15,424 nt of DNA from Puniceicoccales bacterium (GTDB taxonomy: Bacteria; Verrucomicrobiota; Verrucomicrobiia; Opitutales; UBA953): assembly GCA_031279675.1 (NCBI GenBank), contig JAITIB010000107.1:1-15424 (forward strand), read 5' to 3'. The translations under genes and the position numbers were made by a program. The notes below the pieces were generated by a model. The model did no database searches, was not told the DNA's origin, and saw only the letters and a list, made by a program, of their open reading frames with translations. Below, piece after piece: positions 1-6,527 of the stretch (the first letter of the stretch is position 1; every line of letters starts with the position of its first letter).

Positions 1-180
1 TCCCGCCGGAGGCGGAACATTTCGCGTAGCGAAATCAATGTCCTGTGCGGCCACGCACCGGAATCGCGCGTAGCGCGACATTGTCCCGTGCGGTCACGCA
101 CTCCCGTCGAGGCCACTCGGGGGGGGCCGGGGCGCCCCGGCGCCCGCGGGACTGTGTCCGGTCGTGGCCACTCGACCCGG
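1..180. repeat. REP-like tandem hairpin array downstream of atpC
   Basis: This is a run of short inverted repeats. Stems seen by eye: CCGCC/GGCGG (3-7/11-15), TTTCGC/GCGAAA with loop GTA (20-25/29-34), GTGCG/CGCAC (45-49/54-58), CGCGC/GCGCG with loop GTA (65-69/73-77), GTGCG/CGCAC (88-92/97-101), CGAG/CTCG (108-111/116-119), the 14-bp palindrome CCGGGGCGCCCCGG (127-140) and GGTCG/CGACC (160-164/173-177). A unit consisting of a GTA-loop hairpin, then TGTCC, then a second hairpin occurs twice with a period of 43-44 bp. A third, diverged TGTCC plus hairpin lies at 155-177. The array sits beyond the 3' end of the leftward atpDC genes, where REP/BIME elements are often found and can stabilise mRNA ends or help termination. 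That role is an inference. The array may continue beyond the left edge. Confidence 0.75.
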
Positions 181-310
181 CGTCTTGGGCAAAACCAAGG
201 GCGGCGGTGTGGGTGGTGGCGTTGTTGGCGTGAGTGGATATGGCGTTGTTGTTGACGGGGGTGAAAAGGGATGGGGCGGGGGCACGCAAGCCTTTTTTCA
301 AGGGGGATCG
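181..310. other. Non-coding stretch between hairpin array and atpC
   Basis: No convincing gene lies here. A weak inverted repeat, CTTGG/CCAAG (184-188/195-199), and a GT-rich stretch with repeated GGCGTTGTTG-like words (about 218-260) are visible. The short T run at 292-297 lies just downstream of the atpC stop, but on the atpC sense strand it reads as A, so it does not make a canonical intrinsic terminator. How atpDC transcription ends is not evident from the sequence. Confidence 0.4.
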
Positions 311-742
311 TTAACGCCTGTGCTTGAGCAGTTTTTGCACGGCGGCGAAACGCAGGATTTGCTCCATTTTCTCCACCTCCGCCGGGTCAATTTGTCCGGC
401 GCGCGCAGCGTCCAGGGCGGCTTTTGCACGGGCCTCCGCGGCGGCCACCGCGCCGAGGTCGATCTCGTCGGTGTCGATCGCGGCCTCGGTCAGGATGGAA
501 ATCCTGTCGCCGAGGATGCGCGCAAAGCCCTTGTCCACGGCAAGCCGTTCCAGTGTGCCGTTATGCGAAACGACAACCTCGCCGGGCGCCAGCATCGTCG
601 TCAGGGGGATGTGCCCGGGGAGGATGTTGATTTCGCCGGATTGCGTGGGCAGGGTGGCGCTGTCCGCGGGGCCGGAAAAGATTTTGCGCTCGGGCGTCAC
701 GACTTCGAGCGTGAAGGGGGGCGTGGCGGGCTGGGGCGTCAT
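311..742 (-). CDS. atpC: F1F0 ATP synthase epsilon subunit
   Basis: This is a 143-residue protein, close to the usual bacterial epsilon length of about 130-140. The N-terminal half (about residues 10-90) matches the beta-sandwich domain, including the family stretch GEINILPGHIPL (36-47) and a later run AVDKGFARILGDRISILTE. Residues about 95-143 are Ala- and charge-rich and fit the C-terminal two-helix domain. In the complex, epsilon sits on the central stalk with gamma, couples rotation to F0, and can inhibit ATP hydrolysis through its C-terminal helices. The ATG overlaps the atpD stop by 4 bp (ATGA), with AAGG a few bases upstream, so translation is probably coupled to atpD. It is the last gene of the leftward run, and only hairpin repeats follow it. 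Confidence 0.96.
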   Translation of the reverse strand: MTPQPATPPFTLEVVTPERKIFSGPADSATLPTQSGEINILPGHIPLTTMLAPGEVVVSHNGTLERLAVDKGFARILGDRISILTEAAIDTDEIDLGAVAAAEARAKAALDAARAGQIDPAEVEKMEQILRFAAVQKLLKHRR

Positions 743-2181
743 TGTGCCTTGGCTTGGGCAAGCACTTCGTCAATGCCGCCTTTCATGTAAAAGTCGTTCT
801 CGTTCACGGCGTCGAGCTCGCCCTTGAGTATCAGGTCGAAGCCGCGGATGGTGTCCTTGATCGGGACATATTTTCCGGACACGCCGGTGAACACTTCCGC
901 GACGTGGAAGGGTTGGGAGAGGAATCTTTGGATCTTTCTCGCGCGGAAAACCGTGAGTTTGTCCTCTGGCGAAAGCTCGTCGAGCCCGAGGATCGCAATG
1001 ATGTCCTGCAGGTCCTTGTAACGTTGGAGCACTTGCTGCACGCCGCGCGCGACGCGGAAATGATCCGCGCCGACAAGGTCGGCTGCCAGTGCCGTGGAGG
1101 TCGAGGCCAGGGGGTCCACCGCGGGATAAATGCCGAGCTCGGCAATGCGCCGCTCAAGCACCACGGTGGAGTCCAGGTGCGCAAAGGTGTTCGCGGGCGC
1201 CGGGTCGGTGAGGTCGTCCGCGGGAACATACACGGCTTGGAACGAGGTGATGGAGCCTTTGCGCGTGGAGGTGATGCGCTCCTGAAGGTTGCCCATCTCG
1301 GCGGCAAGCGTCGGCTGGTAGCCCACCGCGGAGGGGGGGCGCCCGAGCAAGGCCGACACCTCGGATCCGGCCTGCGAGAAACGGAAGATGTTGTCGATGA
1401 ACAGCAGCACGTCCTGATGCTTCTCGTCGCGAAAATACTCCGCCATCGCCAGCCCCGTGAGCGCCACGCGCATTCGCGCCCCGGGCGGCTCGTTCATCTG
1501 CCCGTAAACGAGCGCCACCTTGGACTTCGCAAGGTCGTCCCGCACAATGACGCCCGACTCCGACATTTCGTGGTAAAGATCGTTGCCCTCGCGCGAGCGC
1601 TCGCCCACGCCCGCAAACACCGAGTAGCCCCCGTGCGCCTTCGCAATGTTGTTGATCAACTCCATGATGACAACGGTCTTGCCCACGCCCGCACCGCCAA
1701 AGGCGCCGACCTTGCCGCCTTTCACAAACGGGCAGATGAGGTCTATGACCTTGATGCCCGTCTCCAAGACCTCGGTGGACGTCGCCTGATCCACCAGCAG
1801 CGGAGGCTGGCGGTGAATGGGATAACGTTTCGCGTGCACCACCGCGCCCCTGTTATCAACGGGCTCGCCCACAACGTTGAAAATGCGCCCCAGAACACCC
1901 TCGCCCACGGGCACGCTGATGGGCGCGCCCGTGTCCGCCACGGGAGTCCCGCGCACCAGCCCCTCGGTGGCCGCCATGGCAATCGCGCGCACCAACCCTT
2001 CGCCAAGATGCTGCTGCACCTCAAGAACAAGGCGCTGGCGCCGCCCGTCGGCGTCAAACTCAAGCTCAAGGGCATTGTAAATTCCGGGGACGGATTCCCC
2101 GGGAAACTTCACGTCAACGACCGCGCCAAGGACTTGCGTGACGGTTCCCATGTTCTGCTGCTGCGTTGGGGAGGTGGACAT
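739..2181 (-). CDS. atpD: F1F0 ATP synthase beta subunit
   Basis: This is the catalytic F1 subunit that makes ATP from ADP and phosphate on the cytoplasmic face of the membrane. It has 480 residues from the chosen ATG at 2181, slightly longer than typical (about 460-475) because of a Ser/Thr/Gln-rich tip. A second ATG at 2151 (MGTVTQVLGA) is an alternative start, and neither has a Shine-Dalgarno sequence. Motifs from residue 1 at 2181: P-loop GGAGVGKT 162-169, catalytic GERSREGND 193-201, Walker B region DVLLFIDN 257-264, SAVGYQPTLA 284-293, and the lever DELSPED 401-407, where Pro replaces the first Glu of DELSEED. Upstream, 72 bp away on the same strand, is htrA rather than the expected atpG, so atpDC appears detached from the remaining ATP synthase genes. 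Bacteroidetes, Chlorobi and cyanobacteria also keep atpDC apart. Confidence 0.97.
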   Translation of the reverse strand: MSTSPTQQQNMGTVTQVLGAVVDVKFPGESVPGIYNALELEFDADGRRQRLVLEVQQHLGEGLVRAIAMAATEGLVRGTPVADTGAPISVPVGEGVLGRIFNVVGEPVDNRGAVVHAKRYPIHRQPPLLVDQATSTEVLETGIKVIDLICPFVKGGKVGAFGGAGVGKTVVIMELINNIAKAHGGYSVFAGVGERSREGNDLYHEMSESGVIVRDDLAKSKVALVYGQMNEPPGARMRVALTGLAMAEYFRDEKHQDVLLFIDNIFRFSQAGSEVSALLGRPPSAVGYQPTLAAEMGNLQERITSTRKGSITSFQAVYVPADDLTDPAPANTFAHLDSTVVLERRIAELGIYPAVDPLASTSTALAADLVGADHFRVARGVQQVLQRYKDLQDIIAILGLDELSPEDKLTVFRARKIQRFLSQPFHVAEVFTGVSGKYVPIKDTIRGFDLILKGELDAVNENDFYMKGGIDEVLAQAKAQ

Positions 2182-2253
2182 TGGCGCGAATAAATGGGCG
2201 CAAAACCGGGAAGTAAAAACCAAAAGCGGAGCCGCGCACGACCGGCGGCAACG

Positions 2254-3375
2254 CTACTGCGCGCCGCCCGGCTTGCCGACCGTCAGCTTGAGCGCCTGAC
2301 GCTTGCCATCGCGGTAAATTTCCAGCTCCGCCACATCGCCCGGCTTGAGTCGCGACACCTGCAGGCGGAGCCCGCTGCTGCTGTCCACCGCGTTGCCGTT
2401 GACCGCCGTGATGGTGTCCTCCTCGCGCAACCCGGCGCGCTCCGCCGGAGTGCCCTCGCCAACATGGATCACGAGCGCGCCGCGCACCGCGGGAAGCCTC
2501 AGCTCGCGGGCCAGCTGGGGCGTCACGTCATGAGGCACCACCCCGATGTAGCCCTGCTCGATGGCGCCCTTGTTCACAAGACTTGTGATAATGTTCACGG
2601 CAAGGTTCGAGGGCACCGCAAACCCGATCCCGACACTGCCGCCCGTGCGCGAAATAATGGCTGTGTTCACCCCGATGACGCGCCCCTCCGCATCCACAAG
2701 CGGCCCGCCGGAATTGCCCGGGTTGATCGAGGCGTCCGTCTGAATAAAATGCTCCAGCCTGTCCTGCCGGCGCAATATCCCGATGTCGCGCCCAAGCGCC
2801 GAGACAATGCCACTGCTGACGGAAATGCCGACACCCATCGGATTCCCGATGGCAAACACGATGTCGCCCACGCGCAGCGCGTCGCTATTCGCCAGCCGGG
2901 CAACGGGAAGCTTCTTCCCGTCTATCTTGATAAGGGCGATGTCCGTGCGCGGGTCACTGCCGATCACACGCGCGGTGAACGTGCGCCTGTCCGCCGTCTC
3001 CACCGTGATCTCGCTCGCGGGACGCCCGTTCTGGGTGCTGATCACGTGCCGGTTTGTAAGAATGTAGCCGTCCGCATGGATGATCGTCCCGGAGCCCAGC
3101 CCGGTTTGCAACTTCTCGGGATAAACATCCTCAAGAAAAAATCCGCGACGCCGGACAACATGCACCATCTGCGCCGTGCGTATGCTCACGACCGCGGGCG
3201 TCACACGCTCAAGCGTGTCGGCATAACTCGTCGGCGACACCCGGCCCGCGCGATCCACAGGGCGCGCCTCCACCGGAAACTCGACGAGCTCCGCCCTCGG
3301 CGATTTCGAGGCAAAGGCAAAGGCGGCAAGGGCGACACTGGCAACGCTGACAAAAGTAAAAAGGGCACGTTTCAT
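2254..3375 (-). CDS. htrA: HtrA/Deg-family periplasmic serine protease, single PDZ
   Basis: This is an envelope trypsin-like protease of the Deg/HtrA family, which degrades or senses misfolded exported proteins. It has 373 residues from the ATG at 3375. The start was chosen because it begins a hydrophobic signal or anchor segment (residues 1-22, MKRALFTFVS followed by VASVALAAFAFA). The protease domain covers about 55-255, with catalytic His110 (TNRHVIS), Asp145 (RTDIAL) and Ser222 (NPGNSGGPL). One PDZ domain follows at about 272-370. The single PDZ and N-terminal hydrophobic segment resemble DegS in architecture, but whether the segment is cleaved cannot be told. The gene lies between the LOG gene (77 bp upstream) and atpD (72 bp downstream), all on one strand. 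A 16-bp hairpin abuts the start codon. The family assignment is very sure; DegS versus DegQ type is not. Confidence 0.93.
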   Translation of the reverse strand: MKRALFTFVSVASVALAAFAFASKSPRAELVEFPVEARPVDRAGRVSPTSYADTLERVTPAVVSIRTAQMVHVVRRRGFFLEDVYPEKLQTGLGSGTIIHADGYILTNRHVISTQNGRPASEITVETADRRTFTARVIGSDPRTDIALIKIDGKKLPVARLANSDALRVGDIVFAIGNPMGVGISVSSGIVSALGRDIGILRRQDRLEHFIQTDASINPGNSGGPLVDAEGRVIGVNTAIISRTGGSVGIGFAVPSNLAVNIITSLVNKGAIEQGYIGVVPHDVTPQLARELRLPAVRGALVIHVGEGTPAERAGLREEDTITAVNGNAVDSSSGLRLQVSRLKPGDVAELEIYRDGKRQALKLTVGKPGGAQ

Positions 3376-3391
3376 GGCGGAAAAATCCGCC
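3376..3391 (-). promoter_or_regulatory. Hairpin immediately before htrA start codon
   Basis: A perfect inverted repeat GGCGGA/TCCGCC with a 4-base loop (TTTT on the htrA sense strand) ends at the base next to the htrA ATG. It occupies the place where a ribosome-binding site would be, and no other Shine-Dalgarno sequence is visible. It might modulate htrA translation, for example as a heat-labile structure. That is an inference from position only. Confidence 0.4.
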
Positions 3392-3452
3392 AGAAGAGCG
3401 CCGCGCACAAGCGCATTTGTTCACGGACGCCACCTCAAAAACACGACGCCGC

Positions 3453-4001
3453 TCACACAAGGCCAAGTTTCCCCAGCAGCACCCCGGGCTCCTCCGCAAC
3501 GCAAAGCAACGGCCCCACCACAGGCTCCGGCAAAAAACCGAACCGGTCCATCTGCTCAAAAAAACCAAGCAACGGCGTGTAAAAACCCGCCGTGTTGAGC
3601 ACACCCACCGGCTTCCCGTGCAACGCAAGCTGCCGCCACGCAAGAATCTCCGCCAACTCGTCCAGCGTCCCCAACCCCCCGGGCAAGGCCACAAACGCAT
3701 CCGCGCGCTCCGCCATGCGCCACTTCCGCTCATGCATCGACCCCGTGACCTCCAGGCGCCCAATCCCGGGATGCGCCAGCCCCTCAACAGCCATGAAACG
3801 GGGAATCACCCCCTCCACCACCCCGCCCGCGCCCAGCACCGCGTCCACCACCGCCCCCATCAAACCCTCCCCGCCCGCGCCATTGACAACAACAATGCCC
3901 GCGCGCGCGCACAGCACCCCCAACTCCCGCGCCGCCGCGACAAAACTCGGCTCCGAACCGGCCCGCGAACCACTGTAAATGCAAAGCGTCTTTGTTCTCA
4001 T
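3453..4001 (-). CDS. LOG-family (TIGR00730) nucleotide phosphoribohydrolase
   Basis: This 182-residue Rossmann-fold protein is of the LOG ('lonely guy') family. Characterised members hydrolyse cytokinin riboside monophosphates or AMP-like nucleotides, releasing the base and ribose 5-phosphate. Signature elements are visible: N-terminal strand LCIYSGSRAG (6-15), GGEGLMG (43-49), MHERKWRM (89-96) and PGGLGTLDE (107-115), the last two forming the catalytic and substrate site. The ATG at 4001 was preferred over longer in-frame starts because LOG proteins begin just before the CxY-GS strand and because GAGGG lies about 13 bases upstream. That GAGGG overlaps the stop of the phosphoesterase gene, and only 13 bp separate the two frames, so the pair is likely co-transcribed and perhaps translationally coupled. 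The true substrate in this organism is unknown. Confidence 0.9.
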   Translation of the reverse strand: MRTKTLCIYSGSRAGSEPSFVAAARELGVLCARAGIVVVNGAGGEGLMGAVVDAVLGAGGVVEGVIPRFMAVEGLAHPGIGRLEVTGSMHERKWRMAERADAFVALPGGLGTLDELAEILAWRQLALHGKPVGVLNTAGFYTPLLGFFEQMDRFGFLPEPVVGPLLCVAEEPGVLLGKLGLV

Positions 4002-4014
4002 AATAAAAATGCCC

Positions 4015-5241
4015 TCAGCAAACTGACGGAAAAGACAGCGCGTGCAAAACCGTGCCATCCACGACCCGCTCCATCACAAGCCGCAACTCCCGTCCCGTCG
4101 CATGGCCCCGGATGCGAGTCGCCACATCCAGCCGAGGCCCCCCGCCCACCAACTGCCCAAACGGCCACTCCCCCGACGGAGGCAGCCACGCCGCCCGGTG
4201 CGTATGCCCCGACACCACCACCTGCGCACCCCACTGCCGCAACACCCCGCCCCAAGCCTCCCGTCCGCGCAAACTCACCCAGTCATACCCCCCACGCGCA
4301 TAATCCGGGCGGGCCTCCTTGTGCCAGCGCAGCGGGATATGGCAAAACACCACGCGACAAGGCGCATCGCGCAATTCCGGCGACGCAATCGCCCGCCCCA
4401 ACCAAACCGCCTGCTCCCGGATCAAGTCCTCAAACGCCGCCACACCCTTGAACGACGGATGCGCGTCCGGCTTGTCCTCCCCCGTGTCCAAAACCACCAC
4501 CCCGAGGGGCCCGCTGCGAAACGCATAAAATGGCCGCCCCTCCGGAAAATCCACAAAGTCCGTCATCTTGTTCGCCCAGATCCCGCGCACATCATGATTG
4601 CCTCGCACAAAAAAAACCGGCGCCCCCTCGGCAAGATCCACCCCCTTCGGACAGACATAAAGACCCGGCAAAATCTCACGCCTGTTCACATCATTGCTCA
4701 CATCCCCGTTCCAAAGCAAAAAATCATCCCCCTCCCCGCGCCCCTCGTGCAAACGCTGGATCGTCTCCGCACGATCGTGCGTGTCGTTCCAAACCCCAAA
4801 ACGCGTCTCCCCCGCAGTCGGTGCAAGCGTCCTCGTGACATACGTCGCCGTCCGCTCCACCGCCCCCTTGCGCGCACCGGCGGAAAGCGGCCCGGCAACA
4901 ACACGCCAATGATAGCGCTCACCCGGCCTGAGCCCGCGCAGACGAATCTTCACGGCAACATCATCATGCGGCACAAAACCGCATGAGTCCGAACGCGCCA
5001 CAGCCCCCAGCGCCGCCGTCTCACCGTATTCCACCCGCACAAGCGCCGGCGCATTCAACGCAACAGTGACGGTAAACCCGTCCGCCACCGGCGCAAACAC
5101 CACCGGAGTCCCCTTGATCAAAGACGCCCCGGCAGCAACGGCGGCAGCATTGGATGCCGCGGCAAGCGGACTGTCCACTGGAACAACAGCGGAGAACGTC
5201 CCCACCGCACCCACGGCGGCAATAAACTGGCGGCGATGCAT
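4015..5241 (-). CDS. Tat-exported calcineurin-like metallophosphoesterase
   Basis: This is a 408-residue protein. The N-terminus MHRRQFIAAVGAVG has a twin-arginine motif (RRQF) followed by a hydrophobic stretch to about residue 30, so export by Tat is likely. Residues about 45-140 resemble the Ig/FN3-like N-terminal domain of purple acid phosphatases, with the typical LRPGERYHWRV near 104-114. The dimetal phosphoesterase core follows: NDTH 152-155, GDVSND 179-184, GNHD 214-217, His301 (CHIPLR) and GHTH 345-348. These residues bind two metals and cleave phosphoesters; the substrate cannot be read from sequence. The gene is divergent from mnmA (113-bp spacer) and heads the leftward run, directly followed by the LOG gene. 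One idea is phosphate or nucleotide scavenging, but the context is too thin to support it firmly. Confidence 0.9.
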   Translation of the reverse strand: MHRRQFIAAVGAVGTFSAVVPVDSPLAAASNAAAVAAGASLIKGTPVVFAPVADGFTVTVALNAPALVRVEYGETAALGAVARSDSCGFVPHDDVAVKIRLRGLRPGERYHWRVVAGPLSAGARKGAVERTATYVTRTLAPTAGETRFGVWNDTHDRAETIQRLHEGRGEGDDFLLWNGDVSNDVNRREILPGLYVCPKGVDLAEGAPVFFVRGNHDVRGIWANKMTDFVDFPEGRPFYAFRSGPLGVVVLDTGEDKPDAHPSFKGVAAFEDLIREQAVWLGRAIASPELRDAPCRVVFCHIPLRWHKEARPDYARGGYDWVSLRGREAWGGVLRQWGAQVVVSGHTHRAAWLPPSGEWPFGQLVGGGPRLDVATRIRGHATGRELRLVMERVVDGTVLHALSFPSVC

Positions 5242-5354
5242 ATCGCCCGGAAAGACATTTCACACCCGCCCAAGTTGCCAGAAAAAACACACCGCCCACC
5301 CCCCGCATTTCTCACTTGCCACCCCCGCGGCAACCCCGCAACACCCCACCCACC
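5242..5354. promoter_or_regulatory. Divergent spacer with presumed promoters for the phosphoesterase operon and mnmA
   Basis: The two flanking genes are transcribed away from each other, so promoters for both must lie here or within their starts. The spacer is A/C-rich on the plus strand, and no convincing -35/-10 pair is seen. A small inverted repeat TTGCC/GGCAA (5316-5320/5329-5333) lies just before the mnmA ATG. Confidence 0.3.
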
Positions 5355-6470
5355 ATGAGCCGCATCCTCGTAGCCCTCTCCGGCGGAGTTGACAGCGCCG
5401 TCGCCGCCCACCTCCTCCAGCAACAGGGACACGAAATCCACGCCGCCTACATCCGCACCTGGATGAACGAGGAACACGGCAAACTCCTCGGCAACTGCCC
5501 CTGGGAAGACGACATCGCCCACGCCACCGCCGTCGCCACCCACCTGCGCATCCCCTTCCACACCCTCAACCTCATCGAAGACTACCGCCGGCACATCGTC
5601 CAATACCTCGTGGACGGCTACCGCCACGGAGCCACACCCAACCCCGACATCATGTGCAACCGCGAAATGAAATTCGGACGCTTCCTCCGCCACGCACTCG
5701 AACACGGCTACGACGCCATCGCCACCGGCCACTACGCCCGCCGCCAGGACGACCCCGACGGCACCCCGGCCATACACCTCGCCCAGGATCCCGGCAAAGA
5801 CCAGACCTACTTCCTCGCCCTCCTCGACCCCGCGCAAATCCAGCACGCACACTTCCCCCTCGGCCAAATGACAAAGGCCCAAGTCCGCGCCCACGCCCGC
5901 CGCCACGCATTCCCCAACGCCACCCGCAAGGACAGCCAGGGCATCTGCTTTCTCGGCAAGGTGAACATCAACGAATTTCTCGCCCACTACATCCCCGACA
6001 ACCCCGGCCCCATCCAGGACAACGACACCGGCAAAATCCTCGGACGCCACCGCGGGCTGCACCACCACACCATCGGCCAGCGCAAAGGCATCGGAATTCC
6101 CTCCAACCGCGACCACCGGCACTACGTCGTTGTCGCAAAAAACCCCGCCTCCAACACACTCCACATCGCCCTCGAAACCCCCGCCCACCCCCAGCTCCAC
6201 ACCACCACCGCCAGCATCCGCGACATCATCTGGCAAACACCCGCCCCGCCCGGCACCCCGGTGGACCTCCACGTCCGCGTCCGCCACCGCGACGCCCCCA
6301 CCCCCGCGCGCCTCATCCCCAATCCCGCCGGCACGCACACCGCCCACATCCACTTCCAACACCCACAACGCGGCATCGCCCCCGGACAAATCCTCGCCCT
6401 CTACGACGGCACCCGCCTCCTCGGCGGCGGCATCTTTTGTTTGAAGCCGGCAGGAGACGACAACGGTTAA
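5355..6470 (+). CDS. mnmA: tRNA-specific 2-thiouridylase MnmA
   Basis: This ATP-dependent enzyme thiolates the wobble uridine (s2U34) of Lys, Glu and Gln tRNAs, taking sulfur from a persulfide relay. It has 371 residues, the normal length. The PP-loop SGGVDSAVAA is at 9-18. The first catalytic Cys is C101 in NPDIMCNREMKFG and the second is C198 in DSQGICFLG, at nearly the same positions as Cys102 and Cys199 of E. coli MnmA. TGHYARR (124-130) and TIGQRKGIGI (239-248) are further family blocks, and the C-terminal beta-barrel ends about residue 365. The ATG at 5355 was chosen because the protein then opens with MSRILVALSGGVDS as in relatives. There is no Shine-Dalgarno sequence. The gene is very C-rich on its coding strand, with unusually many His, Pro and Thr codons. 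It probably stands alone and converges with the autotransporter gene. Confidence 0.97.
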   Translation: MSRILVALSGGVDSAVAAHLLQQQGHEIHAAYIRTWMNEEHGKLLGNCPWEDDIAHATAVATHLRIPFHTLNLIEDYRRHIVQYLVDGYRHGATPNPDIMCNREMKFGRFLRHALEHGYDAIATGHYARRQDDPDGTPAIHLAQDPGKDQTYFLALLDPAQIQHAHFPLGQMTKAQVRAHARRHAFPNATRKDSQGICFLGKVNINEFLAHYIPDNPGPIQDNDTGKILGRHRGLHHHTIGQRKGIGIPSNRDHRHYVVVAKNPASNTLHIALETPAHPQLHTTTASIRDIIWQTPAPPGTPVDLHVRVRHRDAPTPARLIPNPAGTHTAHIHFQHPQRGIAPGQILALYDGTRLLGGGIFCLKPAGDDNG

Positions 6471-6484
6471 ACAAGAAGAGTTGG

Positions 6485-6521
6485 TCTGCCGGACGCTGGC
6501 TTTCCCATGAAATCCGGCAGA
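6485..6521. terminator. Inverted repeat between convergent mnmA and autotransporter genes
   Basis: A perfect 9-bp inverted repeat TCTGCCGGA/TCCGGCAGA (6485-6493/6513-6521) with a 19-base loop sits in the 57-bp gap between two convergent stop codons. This is where a bidirectional terminator is expected. Neither side has a T run, so it is not a textbook intrinsic terminator. Confidence 0.5.
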
Positions 6522-6527
6522 GTGTGC

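Noticed and set aside
1..180. CRISPR array at the left end
   Set aside because: The units are self-complementary hairpins with variable stems and a 43-73 bp period, with no constant direct repeat or unique spacers, and no cas gene is present.
164..790. A plus-strand open frame across the left-end region and atpC
   Set aside because: The first part is Gly/Val low-complexity sequence and the rest is antisense to atpC.
311..2181. Sodium-type N-ATPase operon (atpDCQRBEFAG)
   Set aside because: AtpD and AtpC are followed by non-coding sequence; no atpQ or atpR is seen in the 310 bp that remain.
742..2193. A 483-codon open frame antisense to atpD
   Set aside because: It mirrors atpD almost exactly in extent and is rich in His and Arg. 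The atpD frame carries all catalytic motifs.
6471..6527. Canonical intrinsic terminator between mnmA and the autotransporter gene
   Set aside because: The inverted repeat is real, but no T run follows on either strand and the loop is 19 bases, so only a tentative terminator call is given.
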